Source: DASTCZ01 sp035308165
GTDB taxonomy: Bacteria > Acidobacteriota > Terriglobia > Acidiferrales > UBA7541
Reading direction: 5' to 3'
DNA: 64,000 bases
Assembly: GCA_035308165.1 (NCBI GenBank)
Contig: DATGHC010000068.1
Coordinates: 62,001 to 126,000 of the forward strand
Every line of letters begins with the position of its first letter. The first letter of the stretch is position 1. Shown piece by piece: positions 17,122 to 24,487 of this stretch. A program made the position numbers and the translations under genes. The notes beneath the pieces were generated by a model that was given only the letters and a program-made list of their open reading frames with translations, did not search any database and was not told where the DNA came from.

Positions 17122-18477
17122 TTACTGTTTTCCTTGGGACATAAGCTTTTCGATTTCGGCGGCGCTGCGCGGCAGCCGTTCGGTCAGCAACTTGTAGCCT
17201 GTTTCGGTGATCAGCACGTCGTCTTCGATGCGCACTCCGATTTTTTCATCCGGGATGTAAATACCCGGCTCGATGGTGATCACCATTCCGGGTTCGAGCG
17301 TTCTGCCGGGATCGCCCGCGTCGTGCACGTCGAGTCCGAGATGGTGGCCCAGCCCGTGAATGAAATATTTTCCGAGCGGCGCGCCGTGCAGATCCTTGCC
17401 GTGGGCGTCCATATATTCGCGGGCGATTTGTTGCAGGCCGCCCGCGCCGCCAAAATGCGCGCCGGGCTTGACAGCGGCAAGAGCCGCCTGTTGCGCGCCG
17501 TAAACGACATCGTAAATCTCGCGATGCCGTGCTGTGAATTTGCCGTTGGCGGGAAGCGTGCGGGTGATGTCCGCGGTGTAGCCGGAAAATTGTCCGCCGA
17601 CATCGAGAACGACGATGTCACCATCTTCGATGCGCGCGCCGACCTTGTCGTAATGCAGCACGGTGGAATTAAACCCCGCGCCGACGATGGGCGCATATGC
17701 TTCGGTTTCGCATCCGCCCGCTTGATGGATTTCCAGCATTCGCGCGGCGACCTGATATTCCATCAGGCCGGGAGCCATCATTTTCATCGCGGCCAGATGC
17801 GCGTCCACGGAAAGCTCGATGGCGCGCGTGAGTAGGGCGATTTCGGTTTGCGATTTGATCTGGCGTAGCGCGCCGATCTTCGGCGCAATTTGTGCGAGCT
17901 TTGCATCAGGATCGTTCTTCGCCAGCCAGTCCACCCAATTTTGCAAATGCGGATAACCGGCATCGTTGCGGCCGGGCAACAGCGTGTAAAGCGTGGAATA
18001 GTTCTTGGCCAGAGTTTTCAAGTCCGCAACGAGCGCTGAGAATTGGCGAATATCAGCGAATCCGGTCTTTTCGTGTACGCCGGGATCGTCGGGACCGATG
18101 CGCGGGCCGTTCCATCGCTCGAGGGCGGGGTTGCGCGGAGGAAGATAGAAAACTTCATTGGAACCAGTCCCACCTTTTGCCGTTGCGCCGTTCGGGATGA
18201 TCAGCAGCGCCGCGCCTTCTTCGTTGTGTCCCGTCAAATAATAAAAATTGGTTTCCTGGTTGAAGACGTAGGCTTCGCTGGCGCTCTCGCGTCCGGTGTA
18301 GCCGAAAATGACGACAGGCGCGTCCACCTGCGCGCGTAGCCGTTCGCGCCGCGCGGCGTATTCGGAGTTGGGCTCGCGCTGCCGTAGCTGCGCGCGAGCC
18401 GGCGTGGCCAGGGCGACAAATATCGTGATTGCCGCGAGTGCGGTTATTGTTCGGCTTTGTGAGCGATATGGATTCAA
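17122..18477 (-). CDS. Secreted Xaa-Pro aminopeptidase (M24 family)
   Basis: The 451-residue protein starts with a signal peptide ending at ATPARAQ near residue 30, so it acts outside the cytoplasm. An N-terminal creatinase-like domain (YLTGHNEEGAALLI) is followed by the pita-bread M24 domain. The metal ligands can be followed: IVVLDVGGQFSGYTADITRT (two aspartates), GLGHHLGLDVHD (histidine), VITIEPGIY (glutamate) and GVRIEDDVLIT (glutamate). The family removes N-terminal residues before proline with two Mn ions. It is the upstream gene on the minus strand; a small protein gene and efp follow after gaps of about 130 bases each. Confidence 0.92.
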   Translation of the reverse strand: MNPYRSQSRTITALAAITIFVALATPARAQLRQREPNSEYAARRERLRAQVDAPVVIFGYTGRESASEAYVFNQETNFYYLTGHNEEGAALLIIPNGATAKGGTGSNEVFYLPPRNPALERWNGPRIGPDDPGVHEKTGFADIRQFSALVADLKTLAKNYSTLYTLLPGRNDAGYPHLQNWVDWLAKNDPDAKLAQIAPKIGALRQIKSQTEIALLTRAIELSVDAHLAAMKMMAPGLMEYQVAARMLEIHQAGGCETEAYAPIVGAGFNSTVLHYDKVGARIEDGDIVVLDVGGQFSGYTADITRTLPANGKFTARHREIYDVVYGAQQAALAAVKPGAHFGGAGGLQQIAREYMDAHGKDLHGAPLGKYFIHGLGHHLGLDVHDAGDPGRTLEPGMVITIEPGIYIPDEKIGVRIEDDVLITETGYKLLTERLPRSAAEIEKLMSQGKQ

Positions 18478-19085
18478 TGTTCACCTCTGGTCGAATCGCC
18501 GGATGATATCCTACCCAAATTGGGAAACCCAAAAGTTTGTTTGCTGGGTTGAAGGCACCGACGAATCAAAGTCTACGTCCCCAATTGGGACTCTAGCCTT
18601 GCTATCCTGAGTTTGTTTACTTACTTGCAATCTCCCCCCGCCCTCGCCCCATTTCTGTAAGTATTGGAGATGCAGAGGTTACGGGCGCGACGGCCATGTT
18701 TTCGGCAATGATCGACGTTGTGGGGTACCCCCTCCCCTATACTTTTTGTATGAATATCATTTCATGGGGCTTACGGGTGCGCATCGTCCAATGAATATCA
18801 TTCAAAAGGATTTATGGGCATTCTCAAGTAGTCTCCTCATTTCATTCGAGTTCCTTACAATTCCAAGCGGTAATAAGAAGCTTCACAGGACACTGCGGAA
18901 CTGATCGACGCGGGTCGAACTGGGGGCTAGCCTTCAATTCAAGTTAGCAATTAGGGTAATTGCCGTCAAGAGAAATTTTCGGAAACTTGAAAAAATATAT
19001 CTGGGGGATGGGGGATTTTGTTACGTGTTTTGATTCGAATGGTGATGTTCTCGGCATTCCTTAATTCACGGCGAACCGTTGAGGG
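18478..19085. other. 608-base intergenic region with palindrome and direct repeats
   Basis: No credible gene is seen. The region holds the palindrome GGGGTACCCC (18722-18731), an inverted ATACTTTTTGTAT, and a 12-base direct repeat ATGAATATCATT at 18750-18761 and 18791-18802. Each copy of the direct repeat is followed by a related TTATGGG/TCATGGG sequence. The last 150 bases are AT-rich. The leftmost part should hold the promoter of the peptidase gene on the minus strand. The right part lies downstream of the ADOP stop. Confidence 0.55.
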
Positions 19086-21545
19086 CTATTCACATTTCAA
19101 CGCTGTAATGGGATCTATTTGCATTGCGCGGCGCGCAGGAATGTAACAGGCGAATAGAGAAACAACGGTGAGTAATACAGACACGCCCGCAAAAGTGAAC
19201 GCATCGCTCGCACTGACTCCCACCAAGAGGTGGGACATCGTTCGAGTGAGCCCCCACGCTGCGGACATGCCTGCGAGAACGCCGATGGCCACCAGCTTGA
19301 ATCCGCGTGCGAAAATAAGACGGAAAATATTTTGCGGACTCGCGCCGAGCGATACCCGGACTCCAATCTCATGGATTCGCTGGCTCACAGAGAATGAAAC
19401 GACGCCATAGACACCAACTACTGCCAGGATCAAGCCGATCACCCCCATGAGAGAAGCCAGAGATGCGATGAGCCGGAATGTGAAAAACCCAGTGCCTCCT
19501 GAAAGAGATTCCTTCATCGTCTGAACATTCAAAATTGGCACCTCACTAGCAAATGAATTGATCTGTTGTTGAACCTGTAAGACAAGCGATTCTGGTGGGA
19601 CGGTCGAGCGAATCTGTAAAACTTGACGTGTGACGTAATTCTGTTTCAGCGGAACATAGAAATATGGCTGAGGGTCTTCGTTGACGGTCGTGTATTTGCC
19701 ATCTTGCGTCACGCCCACGACTGTGAGGAACGGGCCCGATAAGCTTTGCATGCTGAATCGTTTGCCTATTGGACCTGCGTTTGGCCAGAATTTCCGCGCC
19801 ATGGTCTGATTCACAATCGCAACCATGGGAGATGTCACGTCGTCGGAATCTGTGAAGGCACGACCGCGCAGCAATGGGACCCTCATCGTCTCGAAATAAC
19901 TGGCCTCCACGTGATTCAGCAAAACCGGAGGAACTTGCTGGTCCGCGATTGGGGACCATCCTTCGATGTGAACCTGGGATTTGCTCGGGAAATACCCTAT
20001 GGGAATGCTAGAAGCCAGACTGATTGACTGAACCCCAGGTAAAGCGCGAATTCGTGTTTCCAGTTCGCGGTAGAAATTCACCGACCGAGCCTGGTCGTAT
20101 CCAGGGTCATGAGTATCCGTAATTACATTCAGGACGTTGTTGGGATCGAAACCCAAATAGATTCCTTGAGCTCGACCGAGGCTGCGAACGAAAAGACCTG
20201 CGACGATTAGGAGCATCACTGAAAAAGCGACTTGGGCGACGACGAGGTCGCCGTAAACTCGCTGGCGCGTCTTTCCTTGGGAGCCACCCCTTGCGCCGTC
20301 ATGGAGAACTCTGTTCACATCGGCGCGGGAGGCACGCAATGCCGGAGATAAACTTGAAGAAAGCCCCGCGAATGCAGCGGCAACGATGGCACACGTATAG
20401 ACACGCCAATCGAAGCTGAAGTCGAAGCGTATTGAAAGATTCGGCACATGAATTAGCCGGGCCAGGCTGGTTGCCAATAGAGCCAAACAGATTCCCACCA
20501 AGGCGCCGAGAATCGCCAGAAGAAGGCCTTCAGCGAGCATGTGACGCACGAGGCGAAATCGGCTCGCCCCCAGGGCCGCGCGGACCGCCATTTCCCCCTG
20601 CCGGGCGGATGCGCGTGTGAAAAGAATATTCATAACATTCGTACAGGCAATCAGCAGGACTAGCCCGGCGAAGACTAGAAAGAGGCTTCCGATCAGGAGG
20701 AAGCCATTGTTTGCATATGGCTGAGGGCGAGCGAGTTTCTCAGGAACGATCCTGACTGTGAATCCGTTGTCCGTTGCAGGGTACTCATTTGATAGGCGGC
20801 CGCTTACAACGGTCATTGGATCCTGAACATCTGTGATCGTCGCTCCTGGCTTCAGTCTTCCGAACGCCAGTATTTGCCTCGAGTTGCGATCCACTTGATA
20901 TCGAGGCCTCGATTCCATTGCAGGAATTGCGCCCAGAGGCAAATAACCATCCATCTCAAAAACTGAGTACATACCACCGAATTCTTTGGGCACTACGCCG
21001 ACAATCGTCGCCACCCTACCATTCACGCGAACACGTTTGCCCAACACGCCAGGGTCGCTCCCAAATCGTCTTTGCCAATACGAGTGGCCCAAAACAAGAA
21101 CTGGCTCTTCGCCGAAAGTCTCCGCTTCGTGAGGGAGGATCAGGCGACCGAGTACAGGTTTCACGCCAAGAGCCGGGAAATAATTCCCTGTTACGAAGGA
21201 AACGCCGATCTGTTCGGCACGTTCATCCACACTGAGATCCACAAGATCCATCGCGCTGCCAAACAAGTCGATTACCCTGGTGGATTGATCTCGAAAATCA
21301 CTGAATTCGGGGTAGGAAAAGCCGGAGGAACCTATGGGAGCATCCCGCTGTTGAATCGCAACGGCTACAATTTGGTCAGGGTCGTGAACGGGGAGCGGGC
21401 GAAACAGAACTGCATTGACCATGCTGAAGATTGCGGTGTTGGCTCCAATTCCCAGGGCGAGGGTAAGTACCACGATGGCGGTGAAGCTCGGATTCTTCGC
21501 AAGCGTGCGCGCAGCGAATCGGACATCAAGCCAGAATGATCCCAT
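19086..21545 (-). CDS. ADOP-type FtsX/MacB-like permease 1
   Basis: The product is 819 residues from ATG 21545, behind AAGAGG. It begins with DVRFAARTLAKNPSFTAIVVLTLALGIGANTAIFSMVNAVLFRPLP, the hallmark of the acidobacterial duplicated orphan permease family. The order is a first transmembrane helix, a periplasmic MacB-PCD-like domain (residues 60-260), three helices (FtsX domain, 285-410), then a second copy: helix near 435, periplasmic domain to about 680, and three last helices near 695-810. There is no ABC ATPase gene beside it, as usual for this family. The role is unknown; extrusion or periplasmic mechanotransmission is only inferred. Confidence 0.92.
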   Translation of the reverse strand: MGSFWLDVRFAARTLAKNPSFTAIVVLTLALGIGANTAIFSMVNAVLFRPLPVHDPDQIVAVAIQQRDAPIGSSGFSYPEFSDFRDQSTRVIDLFGSAMDLVDLSVDERAEQIGVSFVTGNYFPALGVKPVLGRLILPHEAETFGEEPVLVLGHSYWQRRFGSDPGVLGKRVRVNGRVATIVGVVPKEFGGMYSVFEMDGYLPLGAIPAMESRPRYQVDRNSRQILAFGRLKPGATITDVQDPMTVVSGRLSNEYPATDNGFTVRIVPEKLARPQPYANNGFLLIGSLFLVFAGLVLLIACTNVMNILFTRASARQGEMAVRAALGASRFRLVRHMLAEGLLLAILGALVGICLALLATSLARLIHVPNLSIRFDFSFDWRVYTCAIVAAAFAGLSSSLSPALRASRADVNRVLHDGARGGSQGKTRQRVYGDLVVAQVAFSVMLLIVAGLFVRSLGRAQGIYLGFDPNNVLNVITDTHDPGYDQARSVNFYRELETRIRALPGVQSISLASSIPIGYFPSKSQVHIEGWSPIADQQVPPVLLNHVEASYFETMRVPLLRGRAFTDSDDVTSPMVAIVNQTMARKFWPNAGPIGKRFSMQSLSGPFLTVVGVTQDGKYTTVNEDPQPYFYVPLKQNYVTRQVLQIRSTVPPESLVLQVQQQINSFASEVPILNVQTMKESLSGGTGFFTFRLIASLASLMGVIGLILAVVGVYGVVSFSVSQRIHEIGVRVSLGASPQNIFRLIFARGFKLVAIGVLAGMSAAWGLTRTMSHLLVGVSASDAFTFAGVSVLLTVVSLFACYIPARRAMQIDPITALKCE

Positions 21546-21849
21546 TGGCACCTCTTAGCAGATTATTATCTCAACAACGGTTTGCGATGGAGACGCCGCG
21601 TTTGCGAACGGTTCTTAGTGGTCAAGAGTTGGTTCTGAATTCAAGCGGAGTGAAAATATTGGGACGTGTCCATATCTCCCAACTGGCAAGAACGCACAGT
21701 CAGGATTGCCTGTGCTACTGAAATCAAAGATGCCAGCAGGGACGCCCTTCGGCTTGGCTCCCTTCGGCTTCGCTCAGAGCAGGCAGGACAACCCGGCGCT
21801 ACGAAGCATTTAAGTCGTGGCGCGGGGATTTCAGTCTTGGCGGAGCGCG
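21546..21849. other. Intergenic region between the two ADOP genes
   Basis: This gap of about 300 bases separates two same-strand genes. It contains a 15-base tandem repeat (listed separately) and a GCTCAGAGCAGGCAGGACAACC stretch like short repeats scattered in soil bacteria genomes. A 70-residue frame on the minus strand here (rich in R and S) looks like read-through of the repeat, not a gene. The left end is the tail of the downstream ADOP gene. Confidence 0.45.
21745..21774. repeat. Tandem repeat, two 15-base units
   Basis: CCCTTCGGCTTGGCT (21745-21759) is followed directly by CCCTTCGGCTTCGCT (21760-21774), 14 of 15 bases identical. It sits between the two ADOP genes. Confidence 0.75.
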
Positions 21850-24294
21850 TCATTCATGACGCAAAGCTATGACCGGGTCGACGCGGATGGCGCGACGGGC
21901 GGGGATCATGCAGCCGAGGACGCCTGCCAAAGTGAGGATGAACGCGACGGAAGCGAACGTCACCGGGTCGGTGGGAGAGATGCCGACCAAGAGCGTGCTG
22001 AGGATGCGAGTGACTCCGAAAGCGGCGACGAGTCCGAAGACCAACCCCGCGACGAGCTGGCGCATGCCTTGCATAAAAATCAGGCGCAGGACTCTTAGGC
22101 CCGATGCGCCCAAGGCCATGCGAATGCCGATCTCCTGAGTCCGCTGGCTGACGGAGTGCGCGATGACGGCATAGAGTCCGACCGAAGCGAGCAGCAAGGC
22201 GATGGCTGCAAAGATCCCGAACATGGTGCCGAAGACCCGCCAGGGCCAGTTGCGCTGCGCGAGGAAATCTTCCATCGTACGCAAATTGAACACAGGCAAA
22301 TCCGCGTCGAGGAATTTCACTTCGCGGCGGAAGGCGTCACCGAGCGTGGCGGGCGGAACACGAGTGCGCGCCACCACGTTCATGCCGCGCATGGGCTGCT
22401 GGCGGTAGGGCAAATAGATGATGGGGTCACGCTGGCCCTTGCCCAGATCGTTCTGGATGATGTCGGGAATTTCGCCGACCACGGTGAGCCAGGCCTGAGG
22501 CGAAGCGGGGGTGCCGTTTTTCGCGCCAACCGGCGTGGTCACCAGCCGCAGGCGCTTGCCGAGAGGGTCCTGATTAGACCAGAACATTTCCGCGAAACTT
22601 TTGTTCACAATGACCACCGGGAATCCGCTGACGCCGTCTGCTTCGGTGAAAGTGCGGCCGAAAAGCGGACGAACTTTCACCACGTCGAAATAGCCCGGGC
22701 TGATGACGATGGCATCGGTTTCCGGGCGCTTGCGCTCGTCCACGGGCGGCTTGCCTTCGAGTTCGTAGGGCCAACGAATGGAGCCCCCGGCGGGCATGTT
22801 GGTCGTGATGGCCGCGACCTCCACTCCGGGTAGCGCGGCGATGCGCTCCTGCAGGCGCTGGAAGAAAGTGATCTGTTCGGCGGGCGTGGGGTATTTGGTG
22901 TCGCGCAGCAGCATGCGCATGGTGAGGACGTTATCGGCCTGCACGCCGACGGGGGCGTTGTACATTTTCAAGAAACTGCGGATCATCAAGCCGGCGCCGG
23001 CCAAAAGCACAACCGCCAGCGCCATTTCGGTGACGACCAGCAGCGCGGAAAGGAATTTTCCGCGCATGATGCTCGAGCCGTGGCCGCCGTCCTTGAGCGC
23101 GGCGTTGATGTCGAGCCTGGAAAGGCGGAGCGCGGGCGCCAGTCCGAAAAGAATTCCGGTGCCGAGGGTGACCGCGGCGACGTAGAGAATTACGCGATAG
23201 TCCACCGTGAATTGAATGAACGCGGGCTTGCCATTGGGGATCACCGCCGCGTCAAATGTACGAATTCCCCAGATTGCGGCCAGCCAACCCAGCACGCCTC
23301 CGCCGATGCTGAGAATGACGCTTTCGACCAAGAGTTGGCGGATGACGCGCCAGCGGCTGGCACCCAGCGCGGAGCGAATGGAGATTTCACGCGAGCGGCC
23401 GACGGCGCGGCCGAGCAGCAAGTTGGCGACATTAGCGCAGGCGATGAGGAGGACGAATCCCACGGCGCCGAGCATGGCCAGGAAAACGACTCTGATGGGA
23501 CCGCCGTTGGCGTAATCGTTGAAGTTCTGGACGCGGACGTCCCAATCTTTGTTCGAGGCGGGATAAGCGGCCGCCAGCCGCCCCACGATGGTTTCCATTT
23601 CCGCGCGGGCGGAAGAAATGTTTGCGCCGGGGGCCAGCCGTCCGGCCAGAGTGGTATCGCGAGACTCGCGCTTTTGATAATCATCCGTGGGAATAAGAGG
23701 AATCCACACGTCGCCTTCGCTGGGGAACATGAAGCCGCGCGGCATCACTCCGACGATCACTGTGGGAAGTTCGTTGATGCGGATAGTTTGGCCGATCGCG
23801 GCCGGGCTTTTGGCGTAGCGGTTTTCCCACAGGCCATAGGAGATGATGGCCACGGGCGCGGCGCCGATGCGCTCATCATCGGAAATGAAATCACGGCCGA
23901 CGAAGGGGGCTTGGCCAATGACACCGAAAGTGTTGGCCGTGAGTCGATTGCCTCTGTAGCGCTGTGCGTTGCCAAAGGTGTCGCTGACATCGGCGTTCAG
24001 ACCTGAAAATGCGACTATGCCATCGAAATTTTTCGATTGCGCACGGTAGTCAAGATAATCGGGATAGGAGATGCCGTCCTCGTCGCCGTTGGTGCGATTG
24101 ATGCTGGAGATGTAAAGGATGCGGTCGCTGTTCGCGAACGGAAGATTTTTGTAAAGCACCGCATTGGCCAGCGTGAACACCGTGGCATTGGCCCCGATGC
24201 CCAACGAGAGCGTGAGTACGGCCACGGCAGTGAAACCGGGATTGTGGCCCAACGTGCGGAAAGCGAACTTGATGTCCTGCCAGAGTGTGTACAT
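21850..24294 (-). CDS. ADOP-type FtsX/MacB-like permease 2
   Basis: From ATG 24294 the product is 814 residues: LWQDIKFAFRTLGHNPGFTAVAVLTLSLGIGANATVFTLANAVLY at the start, then the same duplicated helix/periplasmic domain/three-helix plan as permease 1. Conserved family phrases include FVLLIACANVANLLLGRAVGRSREISIRSALGASRWRVIRQLL and, in the second half, SQRTQEIGIRMALGASGLRVLRLI. It shares obvious similarity in layout with the downstream ADOP but is clearly diverged, so this is not a recent duplication. No ATPase is adjacent. Codons upstream of 24294 run into a dispersed repeat and were excluded. Confidence 0.92.
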   Translation of the reverse strand: MYTLWQDIKFAFRTLGHNPGFTAVAVLTLSLGIGANATVFTLANAVLYKNLPFANSDRILYISSINRTNGDEDGISYPDYLDYRAQSKNFDGIVAFSGLNADVSDTFGNAQRYRGNRLTANTFGVIGQAPFVGRDFISDDERIGAAPVAIISYGLWENRYAKSPAAIGQTIRINELPTVIVGVMPRGFMFPSEGDVWIPLIPTDDYQKRESRDTTLAGRLAPGANISSARAEMETIVGRLAAAYPASNKDWDVRVQNFNDYANGGPIRVVFLAMLGAVGFVLLIACANVANLLLGRAVGRSREISIRSALGASRWRVIRQLLVESVILSIGGGVLGWLAAIWGIRTFDAAVIPNGKPAFIQFTVDYRVILYVAAVTLGTGILFGLAPALRLSRLDINAALKDGGHGSSIMRGKFLSALLVVTEMALAVVLLAGAGLMIRSFLKMYNAPVGVQADNVLTMRMLLRDTKYPTPAEQITFFQRLQERIAALPGVEVAAITTNMPAGGSIRWPYELEGKPPVDERKRPETDAIVISPGYFDVVKVRPLFGRTFTEADGVSGFPVVIVNKSFAEMFWSNQDPLGKRLRLVTTPVGAKNGTPASPQAWLTVVGEIPDIIQNDLGKGQRDPIIYLPYRQQPMRGMNVVARTRVPPATLGDAFRREVKFLDADLPVFNLRTMEDFLAQRNWPWRVFGTMFGIFAAIALLLASVGLYAVIAHSVSQRTQEIGIRMALGASGLRVLRLIFMQGMRQLVAGLVFGLVAAFGVTRILSTLLVGISPTDPVTFASVAFILTLAGVLGCMIPARRAIRVDPVIALRHE

Positions 24295-24384
24295 GGGCAC
24301 GACCCCTTGCGACTGATGAATAGGAATACGCCGATTAGAGGGAAAAAGTTCCCTAAAAGAGAATGGATAAACCGAAGTGCCTCG

Positions 24385-24408
24385 GCGCAGAGGCGCTGAG
24401 AACGCAGA
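24385..24408 (+). repeat. Dispersed CGCAGAGG-type repeat, short copy 2
   Basis: GCGCAGAGGCGCTGAGAACG matches the core of the family in a degenerate form. It lies in the 193-base gap between aceE and ADOP permease 2. Confidence 0.45.
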
Positions 24409-24437
24409 CAAGGGCATCGAGGAAATCTTCAGAGAAG

Positions 24438-24456
24438 GCCGAGCCTAAGACTCGGC
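24438..24456 (-). terminator. Small hairpin after aceE
   Basis: GCCGAG and CTCGGC form a 6-base stem around a 7-base loop, 32 bases past the aceE stop on the minus strand. There is no T-tract, so a terminator role is tentative. Confidence 0.35.
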
Positions 24457-24487
24457 ACTCCAAAGAGAAACAGCGCGCGCGGAGAAA

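Noticed and set aside
21641..21853. A 70-codon frame on the minus strand between the ADOP genes
   Set aside because: It is read through the tandem repeat and repeated soil-bacterial sequence, with no ribosome site or domain.
22156..24006. Several plus-strand frames opposite ADOP permease 2
   Set aside because: They contradict a clear ADOP gene and are rich in D, G, R and H as expected for antisense of hydrophobic codons.
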